A DNA stretch of 64,000 bases from Castor canadensis. Taxonomy: Eukaryota; Chordata; Mammalia; Rodentia; Castoridae. The position numbers and the translations under genes are program-made. The stretch spans positions 26,426,001 to 26,490,000 of the forward strand of contig NC_133392.1 of assembly GCF_047511655.1 (NCBI RefSeq). The letters are read 5' to 3'. Positions 19,675 through 57,457 of this stretch are shown here, piece by piece (the first letter of the stretch is position 1; each line of letters begins with the position of its first letter). Under the pieces are notes generated by a model. The model did no database searches. It saw only the letters and a program-made list of their open reading frames with translations, and was not told the DNA's origin.

Positions 19675-19684
19675 GAAAGAAAGA
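19480..19684 (+). repeat. (GGAA)/(GA)/(GAAA)n purine microsatellite
   Basis: About 200 bp of pure purine on the plus strand, continuous with the A-tail of the SINE before it. Lys/Arg/Glu-only reading frames across it are not genes. Confidence 0.97.
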
Positions 19685-19759
19685 CTAGCTGGGACTACAG
19701 ATATGTGCTAACACATCTGCCTGAAAAAGTTTATTTGCATTTGATGTTTTTCCTATGAT

Positions 19760-20260
19760 AGCTTTAATCTATTTTTCTACCTTCAAATGAATATGATTTT
19801 ATTGCAAAAAAACCCACATTACAGAAAAGATGAAAAAATAAAAGCAATATTAATCCCAGTACTCTAGCATAACTATCGATATAATTTTGCTATTTCCTTT
19901 TTTTTTTTGGCAATGCTGAGGATGGAACTTTATGCATGTTAGGCAAGTCCTCTACCTCTGAACTACATCTCCAACCATGTTGCTAATCTTTATAGGTTTT
20001 TTAAAAACAATTCCAAAGGCACATTGTTGCATACACATGCAACAATTATAAATTATAAATGATATTATTACAGTACTTGTAACCATCATTTTAATGACTG
20101 TATAATAGCCCAAGGTGGAAATAATCCATTTTTCATGACTTATTTAAACATTCCCTTATCAATGGCTACTTAAGTCATGTCCAGATTTTAGCTATTATAA
20201 ATAATGGTAAATAGTTCTTTTTCATTTTTTCCTTGGAAGAGAATGGGAGTAAAAAAAAGT
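19760..20260. mobile_element. old L1 fragment with an ID insertion (19899-19977, minus)
   Basis: 'tgactgtataatagcccaag' and 'tcatgtccagattttagcta' match the ancient L1 3' order. The reversed ID (atgctgaggatggaacttta ... gaactacatctccaacc) interrupts it. Confidence 0.55.
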
Positions 20261-20261
20261 T

Positions 20262-20402
20262 ATTTTTTTGAGAAAGGTCTTGCTCCATAGCCTATGTTGG
20301 TCTTGAACTCACTAGGTAGCCCAGGCCAACCTTGAACTCAAGATCCCACTATCTCAGCCTCCTGAGTGCTAGGATTACAGGCATGCACCACCACATCCAG
20401 CT
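20262..20402 (-). mobile_element. B1-like SINE with internal duplication
   Basis: tcttgctccatagcctatgt and a second 'ggtagcccaggccaaccttg' before cctcctgagtgctaggatta. The middle is duplicated, as in B1 elements. Confidence 0.8.
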
Positions 20403-20559
20403 AGATGTACACATTTTTGTCTCAATACATGCTAGCTAATTACCTTCTTGATAAACTGCCCCTAGCAATAAAAAAGCATATTCTGCATCCTTACCATTCA
20501 TTATTATACCATTGTATTGTGTGACTTTACCAGGAAGTGCTAAAAGAATCATGGGCCTC

Positions 20560-20960
20560 TATACTGGGATGATGCTGACAGCCCCCACAATGGCTCATAC
20601 AAATCCAGTTCAATGAGTAAAGTGAGTTTAACAAGGAATATTTACAGAGCTGTGGACGACTCCAGAGGGCTGCACTCACCTAAAGTTGCCCAAGTCACCA
20701 AGTTTGCCACAACCCCACTTACCCCACTTCTATTTTTATGTGATTTAAGTCTACAGCAGAAATCTGGACTTACAGCACCACCTTGCGTCGAAACAGCAAA
20801 AGTAACTATCGGCTCAAACACCATAAAACAGACAAAACCAGACTGTGAGAAGGCCCTGGCCCATCACTGGGATTGTGCTGCTCTAGGCAAACGCAGTCCC
20901 ACTCTGAAAGAATGGTTGGTTCTGCTGCAGTGTGGCACATAAAGCAGCTGGATGGTGACT
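20560..20960. other. unassigned sequence, LTR-like, with a 109-codon ORF
   Basis: Single-copy-looking block between SINEs with an open frame at 20613-20942 (+) and a shorter one antisense. 'gagtttaacaaggaatattt' near its left side resembles the reversed end of an LTR. I see no homology to name. Confidence 0.25.
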
Positions 20961-21359
20961 TGCCTCAAGGTGGAATTGCTCTGGCTAGCATTTGGAGGAT
21001 TAGTCTCACTCTATGGCTTAAAATAAAATAGCTTGTCCATTTCAATATGTGACAAAAATGTAAATGTTTACACCTTCTAATCCACCAATTTCATGGCTAG
21101 AAATATGGAAATAGTCACCAGGTGGGTACTGACATGACAGAATGTTCACTGAAGAATATATGTGACACCAGGAATCTTTAAATGTGTTAAGGTCCATGAA
21201 TGGGGCATTATGGGAAAGGACTTCCATATTTTACTTCATATGCATCTGTATTGTTTTCATTCTTTACAGTGACAAGCATTTTATTCTATTTTGGCACACA
21301 CACATATATGTATGTATGTATCTATAGATAATAAAATTTACCATTTTAATCACTTTTTA

Positions 21360-21552
21360 TGTGGTACTGGGGCTTGAACTCAGGGCCTATACCTTGAGCA
21401 CTCCACCAGCTCTTTTTTTTTTTTTTTTTTTTTTAAATAGAGTCTCTTGAACTATTTGCCCAGGCTGCTAACTGTGATCCTCCTGATCTCTGCCTCCTGA
21501 GTGGCTAGGATTGGCTAGGATTACAGGCATGAGCTACCAGCACCTGGTTGAG
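21360..21552 (-). mobile_element. B1-ID dimer SINE
   Basis: actggggcttgaactcaggg with the short-ID subtype, T22 spacer, then a B1 with a small duplication (ggctaggattggctaggatt). Confidence 0.88.
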
Positions 21553-21554
21553 AG

Positions 21555-21558
<4 letters not shown>

Positions 21559-21593
<35 letters not shown>

Positions 21594-21596
21594 GGT
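21559..21596 (+). repeat. (TC)n microsatellite
   Basis: About 18 TC units between two reversed SINEs. Confidence 0.95.
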
Positions 21597-21799
21597 GGTA
21601 TGGGGTTTGAACTCAGGCTTCACACTTGCTAGATAGGCACTCTACTACTTGAACCAATCCACCAGCCCTGTTTTGTGTTGGACTTTTTAAGACAGAGTCT
21701 CCTGAACTATTTGCCTGGACTGGCTTTGAACTGTGATACTCCTGATCTCTGCTTCCTGAATAACTAGGATTACAGGCATGAGCCACCAGTGCCTGGCTC
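21594..21799 (-). mobile_element. B1-ID dimer SINE
   Basis: tatggggtttgaactcaggc ... ctagataggcactctactac ... ggattacaggcatgagccac; ends at the second copy of the flanking duplication (21800). Confidence 0.9.
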
Positions 21800-22109
21800 A
21801 TTTTAACCACTTTTAAGTGTATAGTTCAGTAACATTACATACATTCATACTGTTGTACAAGTGTCACCACCATCCATCTCTAGACTTTTTTCATCTTCCC
21901 AAACTGAAATTCTGTACCTATTACACAGTAACTCTCTATTTGCCTGTCTCTCAGCCCCTGCAACCATCACCCTCATCTCTTCTCTATTAATTTGATTGCT
22001 GTAGTACCTCTCTTATAAGTGGCATCCCACAGTATTTGTCCTTTTGTGGCTAGCTTATTTCACATGTCTTCAAAGTTCATCCATATAGAATCATAATGTC
22101 ACCAAAACC

Positions 22110-22553
22110 ACCATTCTCAGGTCCCCGCTGAGCCACCATTCAAATGTTACCAGAACCAGAACTGGCTCAAGCCCAGGGAGGTCCCAGGAGGACATGAACC
22201 TCAACCCAGCATGTCAAGCTGGTGATGCAGGGGACTGTGTTTGTGGCCATGATGCCAACTGACTGCATGACATTGTCACAGAAAAATTGGTTAGGTGAGG
22301 AGTTTATTGAAGTTTTGTTTAGCAAAGGGAGAAAACATAGCAGGAGACAAAACATGTCCCAATAGGTTGGTGATGTGAGTACCTGAGAAGCACCAAGTCC
22401 TTTATACAAGGCACATTTGTATTTGTCAGTCTAGAAGTCAACAGGCCCTTATCTCTGTGCATCCTTTCATTTTGACTATCTGACATGTTAATTGTTTGCT
22501 GTGACAGCTCTCCTCTGACTGCATCTTATGTTTTTCATACTAATAAAGTAGAG
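22110..22553 (-). other. unassigned sequence, possible decayed LTR
   Basis: No SINE. It contains 'gaggagtttattgaagtttt', similar in kind to the LTR-like start at 18.5 kb. No gene signal. Confidence 0.3.
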
Positions 22554-22733
22554 ACCAGGCATGGTGATTCTCTCCTGAAATCCCAGCAACTAAGGAGGCA
22601 GAGAGGGAGGTGGAAATCAAGAGGATCACAGTTCCAGATCACATGAGTCAAAAAGCCAGTGAGATCCCATCTCAACCAATAAGCTGGATATGATGATGCA
22701 CACCTGTCATCCCAGCTATCCAGAATTCAAGAA
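22554..22733 (+). mobile_element. B1-B1 SINE remnant
   Basis: gaccaggcatggtgattctc ... ccaataagctggatatgatg ... ctgtcatcccagctatcc; first two units of a trimer. Confidence 0.75.
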
Positions 22734-22974
22734 TTGGTTCCAGGACCCCTCTGGTACATCAAAATCCAGGGGTGGTCAGGTTTCTTATTCAAAATGGTGC
22801 AGAATTTCCATATAACCATAGAACCTATGCAAATTTTCATGTATATTTTAATCATCTCTAGTTTACTTAGAACACCTGCTACAATGTAAACGCTGTGTAA
22901 ATATTTGTCATAGTACAGTTTTTAGAGAATAATGTCAAGAAGTTTGTCCATATTCTGTACACTTTTTTTTTTTT

Positions 22975-23263
22975 TTTAAAGTACTGGGGTTTGAGTTCAG
23001 GGCCTCCATTTGCACTTGCTCTACCACCTGAGTCATACCCCCAGCCCTAAGCACAACTTTTTTTTTTTTTTCCCAATACCAGGGCTTGAACTCAAGGGCC
23101 TACACCTTGAGCCACTCCACCAGCCTTTTTTTTGTGTGTGTGTTGGGGTTTTTTGAGATAGGATCTCTGAAACTATTTGCCCAGGCTGGCTTAGAACCAT
23201 GATCCTCCTGGTATTTGCCTCCCAAGTAACTAGGATTACAGGCATGAGCCACTGTCGCCCAGC
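22975..23263 (-). mobile_element. ID SINE (22975-23048) then B1-ID dimer (23060-23263)
   Basis: Two reversed elements in a row: gtactggggtttgagttcag ... cccccagccct, then aatacaagggcttgaactca-type ID head and ggattacaggcatgagccac. (The head is paraphrased: 'ccagggcttgaactcaaggg'.). Confidence 0.88.
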
Positions 23264-23880
23264 ACCTATTTTCCATCTATGGTTGGCATTGAATCTACTG
23301 AGGCAGACCCTGTGGATCTGGAAGACCAACTGTTTATGTGTATGAAAATATAGATATGTTTATGGAGGGGGAGAGAGAGAGAGAGAGGATTATGGTAAGG
23401 AATTTCCTTATAAGATCATGGGATCTGGGGGTCTGGATAGGTAAGTCTCTAGTCTGCAAAGTAAAGCAGCAGGCTGGAAACCCTTAGGCAAGAGCTGATC
23501 CTGGAGTTCACAGGAAGAATTTCTTCTTCCTCAGGGAAACTTCAGTTTCCATCCAACTTATTGGATGATGTTTCCCTGAATATTGAGGATAATCTTTTTT
23601 TGCTTAAAGTCAACTGATCATCTACAAAGTACCTTCACAGAATACCTACATTAGCATTTGAGTAATGGGGTGATGGTAGACCTTACAATGTGGAGAGGTC
23701 AGAAGGTATGACTTTAACATAATTGTGATGATCATAATTATGATAATCGTAAGTACTTAGGCTTTTGTCAGGAGCATAATTTATGTGTCTAGGTCTATCT
23801 CTTTCACTCTGCCTCTCCCTTGAACTATCCTCTTTAAATACCATAGCCCACTTCCTACACCACTCCTCTGGAATGTTTTG
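23264..23880. other. intergenic stretch without recognised feature
   Basis: Unique-looking sequence with a short (GA)n run near 23370 and (ATAATTATGATAATC)-like AT-rich text near 23740. No gene or named repeat was seen. Confidence 0.4.
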
Positions 23881-23894
23881 GGAGACATTCCCGT

Positions 23895-23930
23895 CTTAAT
23901 CTTTGTGTGTGTGTATGTGTGTGTGTGTGA
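23895..23930 (+). repeat. (GT)n microsatellite
   Basis: Interrupted GT run in the tail of a reversed ID element. Confidence 0.9.
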
Positions 23931-24380
23931 CAGAGGTTTGAACTCAGAGTTTTGCACTTGCAAGGCAGGTGCTCTAATGCTTGAGCCATATGTACCTCCA
24001 GTGCATTTTGCTATGGTTATTTTATTATTATTATTATTATTTCTTTTTGGCAGTACTGGGGTTTTAACTCGGGGCTTACACTTACTAGACAGGCGCTCTA
24101 CCTCTTCAGCCGCTCCTTAGCCCTTTTTTGTGTGGGTATTTTTGAGATAGGGTCTTGAGAACTGTTTGCCTGGGCTGGCTTTCAACTGCAATCCTCCTGA
24201 TTTCTGCCTCTCGAGTAGCTACGATTACAGGTGTGAGCCACCAGTGCCTGGCTGCTATGGTTATTTTTTGGAGATTGGGTCTCTTGAGTTATTTGCCTGG
24301 GCTGGCCTTGAACCCTAATCCCCTCAATCTCAGTCTCCCAAATAGCTAGGATTATAGGCATGAGTCACCAGGTCCTGGTT
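23929..24380 (-). mobile_element. B1-ID dimer SINE split by a second dimer
   Basis: The outer ID half is 23929-24009 and its B1 half is 24254-24380. Between them lies a complete younger dimer. The break carries a 14-bp duplication gctatggttatttt (24010-24023 and 24254-24267). Confidence 0.93.
24024..24253 (-). mobile_element. B1-ID dimer SINE nested in another SINE
   Basis: An (ATT)n run, then ggcagtactggggttttaac, spacer and B1 end ccaccagtgcctggct. It sits exactly between the two copies of the target duplication. Confidence 0.93.
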
Positions 24381-25080
24381 CCTTCTCAATCTCAACCAGA
24401 TTTTGGGACTGCAGAGGGAAAGAAGGTAGGTCTGGTCCGGAAGCAGTGGGTATACCCAATCTGGTTCAATTTTCCTCAAGCAAGAATAGTGATTTGATTT
24501 ACTCACCAGTTCCTTAGAAGAAACAACAAATTCTTCTCTCAAATGTGGCTCCACCCCCAGCATTATTATGCTAATGAGCATTTGACTTCCTGAATGTGGC
24601 TTGCAGGCATTCTGACTGGAGCAGACATCTTTTTAGCAAGGATGATATATGCCAACTCCAAACCTCTCTCCCAAGAAAATCTGGAATGGGATGGGGTGGG
24701 GCAGGATGTGTGTGGGTAGATTTCAGCTCCTGCTAAGGAAGATTCTCAATATATATTTGGCGAACTAAACACAATTGATTTTTCACTATCTGAAGGAATA
24801 TCATGGATGGTCTTCAAATAGCAGTTAGATTTCCATCCTGTGGCAATAGATAATTCCTCAAAATAAATAAATTTGCGTATTTCAAATCCTACTTCCTAAC
24901 AGAAATAAACCTGGATGGATGTGACCCACCACAGAAGAAACACGTGATTGGTACTCAAACTGAAACTATCATTATTCATAATGCAACATCACATGGCATT
25001 TAGTTTAATTTTCTGTGTGCAAGTTGATGCAAATAGAATGTTGTTACCTAAAACATTAGCAATTTAGTCATTTTTAAAGT
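24381..25080. other. intergenic stretch without recognised feature
   Basis: AT-rich, mostly single-copy-looking DNA. No gene, RNA or clear repeat was recognised. Confidence 0.4.
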
Positions 25081-25086
25081 TGGCAA

Positions 25087-25302
25087 TGAGTCAGGTGCTG
25101 GTGGCTCACGACTGTAATTCTAGCTACTCAGGAGGCAGAGATCTGGAGGATTGCATTTCAAAGCCAGCCCTGGGAAATAGTTTATGAGACCCTATTTCAG
25201 AAATATCCAACAGAAAAAAAAAAAGGCTGGCAAGAGTGGCTCAAGTGGTAGAGCACCTGTATAGGGCCCTGAGTTCAAACCACAGTACAGCCTCTCTCCA
25301 AA
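25087..25302 (+). mobile_element. B1-ID dimer SINE
   Basis: caggtgctggtggctcacga ... gagtggctcaagtggtagag ... gagttcaaaccacagtac; abuts the L1 fragment. Confidence 0.9.
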
Positions 25303-25737
25303 AAATTCATGAAGAAATGTTCTACATCCTTAACCATAAAGGGAATGCAAATAAAAACTATAATGAGATTCCATCTCATCTCAGCCAGAATGACTATCAT
25401 CAAATAAACAAACAAATACTGGCAAGGATGGGAGTGGTGGGGAAGAGTCCTTATAAACTGTTGATGGAAATGCAAATTAGTGCAGCCACTATGGAAATCA
25501 GTAAGGAGGTTCCTCAAAAAACTAAAAATAGAACTACCTTATGATTCTACTATACCATTCCTAGACATACGCTCAAAGGAGGTAAGTCAGCACACAATAG
25601 AGATACCTGCACAGCCATGTTTATTGCAGCGCTGTTCACAATAGTCAAGTTGTGGAATTAGCCTGGATGCCCAACAGCAGATAAATGGATTAAGAAGATG
25701 TGATATATATATGTATATATGTGTGTGTATATACATA

Positions 25738-25768
<31 letters not shown>

Positions 25769-26068
25769 GCAGCAGAGTATTATTCAGCCACAAAGAGGAA
25801 TGAAATTACATCATTTGCAGGATGTAACTGGAGATCATCATAAAATAATCCAGACTAATAAAGATAATACTGCATGCTTTCTCTCATACACAGACTACAG
25901 CTCTTAAAGAAAAAAAGGACATGAACATAAAAGGGAACCAAGGGGAAGAGGGGACAAGTGGGAGTGGGAGGGGGAAAAGAAGGGGTGAGGTGGGGAGAAT
26001 TTGAACAAAATACATTGTATGTGCATATATGTATGTCATAATGAAGCCCATTTTTAAAATTAAAAAAT
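25303..26068 (+). mobile_element. L1 3' fragment (end of ORF2 and 3'UTR)
   Basis: Landmarks: 'ggaaatgcaaattagtgcag', 'ttattgcagcgctgttcaca', 'agagtattattcagccacaa', then a purine-rich 3'UTR (about 25940-26000) and an A-rich end. The ORF2 tail is broken by stops and a TA/CA microsatellite (25704-25768). No functional LINE. Confidence 0.9.
25704..25768 (+). repeat. (TA)n(TG)n(CA)n compound microsatellite
   Basis: Alternating tatata/gtgtgt followed by a clean acacac run inside the L1. The sequence is partly self-complementary. Confidence 0.95.
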
Positions 26069-26079
26069 GGGGGGGACAG

Positions 26080-26229
26080 GCGATAATAAAGAGTAATAGA
26101 GTGGGTGAATATGATCAAAGTACATTATAAATATGAATTTTATAAGTATGGATATAGATAATGAAATATCACAATGAAATCCCTCACTTTGTACAATCAA
26201 TATACGCTAATTAAAAAAAAAAAAAAAAG
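26080..26229 (+). mobile_element. second L1 3' end with poly(A) tail
   Basis: 'gaatatgatcaaagtacatt', 'atatcacaatgaaatccctc' and A17 at 26213-26229 mark a complete L1 3' terminus. Its tail ends at the PCGF6 promoter. Confidence 0.88.
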
Positions 26230-26438
26230 TCGGCAAGGAGATCGTCCAGTCTTTCAAGAGGGGAATTGGATGGCCCGCAAGCCCCGCCCCACACACCTGA
26301 ACACCCTTGGTCTAGGTGAACCACATTTCCCAGCTGCCCCTGCAGATCTCCGGCGCCTGCGCAGTGTCACGAAAGGGGCCCGCGGAACTCCCGCGCTTTC
26401 CGGCTGCAGCTTCACCTCGCCCGGTGACTGTCCTCGCC
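26229..26438 (+). promoter_or_regulatory. PCGF6: PCGF6 promoter (CpG-rich, TATA-less)
   Basis: About 210 bp lies between the poly(A) tail of an L1 and the start codon. It holds a GC box (ccccgccccac, about 26283-26293), an NRF1-like core (cctgcgcag, about 26357-26365) and acatttcccagctgccc (about 26322-26338), which resembles a ZNF143/STAF site. There is no TATA box. CpG content rises abruptly here and continues through exon 1 to about 27050. Confidence 0.7.
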
Positions 26439-53784
<27,346 letters not shown>

Positions 53785-54960
53785 AGATGCTGGGGTGCCA
53801 CAAGGAGGGAAACAAAGAAAGGAAGCTTCTGCAAGACTGCATCTCACCAAAGATTTCCACAAAACATGTGCCGTTCAAGACATAACTGGCCTGTTTTCAG
53901 CACCAGGAATCGTAGTGTTTATAGGTACAGCCTGGGACATGGAATGCATCTGTTTCACTAGAGACTGTGTGTAAAAAGGATTCAGAGCTCAGGGGAAAAA
54001 TCCAAAACATTTAACTTTAAAATTCCTTATGATTCCAAATACTTTGAAGTTGATTTTTGCTTCCCACCTTTGAGGTAAACTGTTTACTGTTTTCTCTCCT
54101 TTGTTGAGCCAGATCCCTTTCAAGTTGGTGGTTGGGCTTCTGTTGTCTGGATGGAATCATCTGGACTGGTTTTCCTTTTGGAAACATGAAGATACTTTTG
54201 AACCAGAGATTCAAAGCCAGTCTTTGTTAAACCATCATGTGTACTCTCAAAGACCCAAACTATTGACTACTTTGGTATGTTGCCATCATATTTTGAACTT
54301 GTATCTTTTTTTTTTTAATATCAGCAACACTACTAAAGAATGTTTTGTTCCTAAATGAATGAATTATTCTTTTGTGTGAAGAGACTGTCTCCTGTAGGGT
54401 TTATGACCTTTGCCATAAGCCTTCAGTGTAATAAGACATCTTAACATTTCTTACAATAAGAGGTGCTTCTTTGTGATGATATTTAAAATTTTTTTTTGCA
54501 TAATTGGTTGTTATCAGTGCCACTGATGTAGGGGTATCCTGCAAGATTCCCATGCTGTGGTTGTTGATACTTTGTATTGGCACTGCTTCTGGAAGTAATT
54601 AAAAATTTCAGGTGAATTTCAGAAGTTTACAGAACACTTACTTATTGTTTCTCAGTAAATAAGCTTTACTGATTTAATGTTTATTTTTCCCATTACTTTG
54701 TCACTGGGATAAAGAATAACTTTGTTTAGGAGCTCAGTTTCATGCAAAGACTTCAGTTTTAAACATTATTTTGCCTAAAATTAGCATCCTGATGCTTTCT
54801 AAAAGAAGTATTTTGTAGATTATATTTCACAGCAAAATTTCCAAATCTGTATAGAAAACTTAGAAAATTGGACACAGATTGGCAATTGTTTTGTAAAGAT
54901 TTTGTGAATTGTGTATAAATCTCTTCTAACATTTAATAAAAATTTATTTTAGCCTATTTT
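53785..54960 (+). other. PCGF6: PCGF6 3'UTR
   Basis: This is about 1.2 kb of AT-rich, SINE-free sequence from the stop codon to just past the AATAAA at 54935-54940, with a GT-rich stretch (gagatgtgttt) after it. The absence of repeats contrasts sharply with the surrounding introns and fits exon sequence. Small reading frames inside it on both strands look like chance. Confidence 0.8.
54935..54940 (+). terminator. PCGF6: poly(A) signal AATAAA, PCGF6 (proximal)
   Basis: A canonical AATAAA is followed within 20-30 bases by a GT-rich stretch, about 1.15 kb after the stop. This is the likely main cleavage signal. Confidence 0.7.
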
Positions 54961-55046
54961 GAGATGTGTTTACTGTGGATTTTTTTTAAATGACCAAAAC
55001 TTTTTAAGAGACAGGTGTCTCTGAAATTGCCATGAAATAGATATCC

Positions 55047-55052
55047 AATAAA
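55047..55052 (+). terminator. PCGF6: poly(A) signal AATAAA, PCGF6 (possible distal)
   Basis: A second canonical hexamer lies 112 bp further on, followed by a T/GT-rich segment (catctttgtcttcactg). It would lengthen the 3'UTR by about 110 nt if used. Confidence 0.45.
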
Positions 55053-55189
55053 CATCTTTGTCTTCACTGATTGAGCTTAATACTGTTGTTTCACAATGGA
55101 CAGAGTAGTAACTATAGTTAGTTACTATAGTAAGTAAATAGTTATTTACTTACTATTTTAATTTTTATCTCATGTTAACTATCTATATT

Positions 55190-55690
55190 GGGGTCCCCAA
55201 GGCTACCTTTGGATTTAATGGTTCACTGGAAGGATTCACAGGACCCAGAAAAGCTGCTGGTATACTCATGGTTATTGTTTATTACTTCAAGATAATACAG
55301 ATTACAATCAGCAAAGGGAGGTAAGCAGTAAGATGGAATCTAGGAAAACCAGGCACAAGTCTCTAGTTGTCTTCTTCCAGTAGAGTTGCATGGATAGGCT
55401 TAGTTCTCTTAGCAATGAAGTGTGACTAGTGAAGTGTTGCCAACCAGGGACGTATGGCCAAGGCTTAGTGTCCATGGTTTTTATTGGGAGTCAGTCAAGT
55501 AGGCATCTGGTGCCTATGTGATTGATTAGTTATTAGACCCCAGAACCTGCCAAGAAGTCAAACTGATAGAAAGCATGGTACAGGGCCTAGGTATACCAAA
55601 AGAGGCATTCACCATAAATCATAGTATCAGCACAGGCTATCTGGTGTGGTCTGAGATCTCAGGTATACAAAGACAGTCAAAGCTTGCTGA
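55190..55690. mobile_element. old LTR-like element, family not named
   Basis: 'ggttcactggaaggattcac', 'ggttattgtttattacttca', 'ggtttttattgggagtcagt' and 'gaggcattcaccataaatca' have the order of a widespread old LTR. It is non-coding and heavily decayed. Confidence 0.5.
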
Positions 55691-55748
55691 GTTAACTGTT
55701 TATGTACAATATCTTAAGTCATAAATCCAGATTTAGAAATAGAGATAC

Positions 55749-55870
55749 AGCCTGCCTTGGTGGTGCACAGCTACTCAGGAGGCTGAGGTAGGGGGTCACT
55801 TGATCCCAGGAGTATGAGACCCCGAGACCCATCTCGAGAAAAGAGAGAGAGAAAGGAAGGAAAAGAAAGA
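55749..55870 (+). mobile_element. B1-like SINE
   Basis: 'agctactcaggaggctgagg' ... 'cccgagacccatctcgagaa' with a purine tail. Confidence 0.75.
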
Positions 55871-56063
55871 AATGCAAGACGATCTAGCTTATGATTTATA
55901 AATAGCTTGGCCTTTAGTAGCTACTTAGAATGCCCATTTATAATAAAAAAGTTGACCAGAGCAAAACCAGAGATAGTATTAGTGTTTAAAAATTGTTATC
56001 TTGAAATGACCCAAGCCTTGCATGCACATATGAATAATAAAACAATAAAAAAAAATTGTTGTC

Positions 56064-56170
56064 TTGAAGCTGTGTGCCTGTAATCCCAGCTACTTGGGAG
56101 GCTGAGACAGGAAGATGGTGAGTTCAAAACCAGCCTGGGCAGCATAAGAAATCCCCTCATGGGGAAAAAA
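56064..56170 (+). mobile_element. B1-like SINE
   Basis: tgcctgtaatcccagctact ... ccagcctgggcagcataaga. Confidence 0.8.
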
Positions 56171-57455
56171 GATCATTAGTTTTATGCCCAGATGTTTTCA
56201 AACATCAAAGATAATTTAACCAACTGTTTTAAGGACGAGTTTGTCCACAAGGAGGATCAATTGTAGACTTCAACTACTCTGAGTTTTTCTCAAGTAACTC
56301 TTCCCACCATGATTTATACTAACGTGGGAAAATTATTTAAAGTAGAATAGTAAAGCTAATTATTTGATAAATACTTATGCAAGGAAGAAGTGAAAAATAT
56401 CACTTGTTAGACATTGTTTGGACAAGATTTAGGAGACTAGTCTTTTGCCAAGGAACTCATAGCTTATGGATAACAACATGTTTTAAGAATCTAGTAAAAG
56501 GGAGATACTGGCAAGTACTCTAAAAAAAATCACAAAGACCCCAATACAGGAAAAAAACAAAACAAAACACAAAGACCTCTGTTCTCTTTCTTTTTCCTGA
56601 ACTTGACCTCCATGGTTATATCTACTGCTGGTTTACAAATCATAACCACTTCCAAAACCAGTGAGTTCTTGGACTACATCAACAGAAATACAGTTTCAGA
56701 TCAAGGAATTAATATTCTAATCTCTAGTGCATCTGATGTTCAGTTCAGGGTAGCATACCTCAAAAGTGCTGATAGATAGAAGGGTTTCCAGGAGAGGGCA
56801 GCAGGGTGAGGTGGAGACCTACACGTCAAACAAGATCAAGGTTGAACAACTGCTTTGGTTAACTTGGAGAAGTTAGTTGGACGTGAGGAAGCAATACGCT
56901 GTAGCAGTCTTCAAATAACCAGAAGGTCAAAGGCAAATGGGGGAAGTCCAAGCAAGAATGAACAAGTTCCCTGTTGACTCACTCAGGTTCCACACTACCT
57001 AAACCTACTTCACCTCTGCTGAAAGTCCACAGGGCCTGGATGGACAAGGGTTAGCATTGCATCACCACCAGCGGCAGGCATTTAGTTTAGCTGAGAGAAG
57101 ATGGAAGTCTTTTTCCAAAGGAATTTTTACTAGGAGCATAAACGGAAACAAAATTTAAATCTGAAATCTACACAGTTGTTTTCAAGTAAGATCATATGAT
57201 ATAGACTCAAGAACCTGGCTTCAATGGCTGAAGACTGGGACAGCTGGCAGGTCCCTTTGCTTTGCCTAAGCCCTAAGTGAGGTGATAGGGATGTTTGTGC
57301 AGTTGGTGTTTGGCAGAATGCGCTCAGCAAGTTCCTCAGTTCTTCCTTTAAATGTCACCCTGTTTTCTCTCACATAGGTTGCAGCATGTCCTCCGAGCTT
57401 GGGCTTCACTGAGCTTCCCTTCTATTTCCACTGCATTGCCTTCTTTATTTTCACT
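56171..57455. other. 3' intergenic stretch without recognised feature
   Basis: About 1.3 kb without a recognisable SINE or L1. The only long frame (57130-57330, minus, 66 codons) has no supporting signal. Confidence 0.4.
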
Positions 57456-57457
57456 CT

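Larger units (their letters stand above)
21320..22095 (-). mobile_element. ancient L1 (L1M-type) 3' region, interrupted
   Basis: 'ttaccattttaatcactttt' resumes at 21800 as 'cattttaaccacttttaagt'. Then 'ccaccatccatctctagact', 'catcttcccaaactgaaatt' and 'agtatttgtccttttgtggc' follow, all in the order of an old mammalian L1. SINEs occupy 21360-21799. Confidence 0.75.

Noticed and set aside
19432-19758. Lys/Glu/Arg-rich ORFs of 83-108 codons
   Set aside because: Pure translation of the GAAA/GGAA microsatellite and the SINE tail.
20613-20942. 109-codon ORF on the plus strand as a gene
   Set aside because: No promoter, splice signal or recognised homology; the antisense frame is also partly open. 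It is kept only as an unassigned region.
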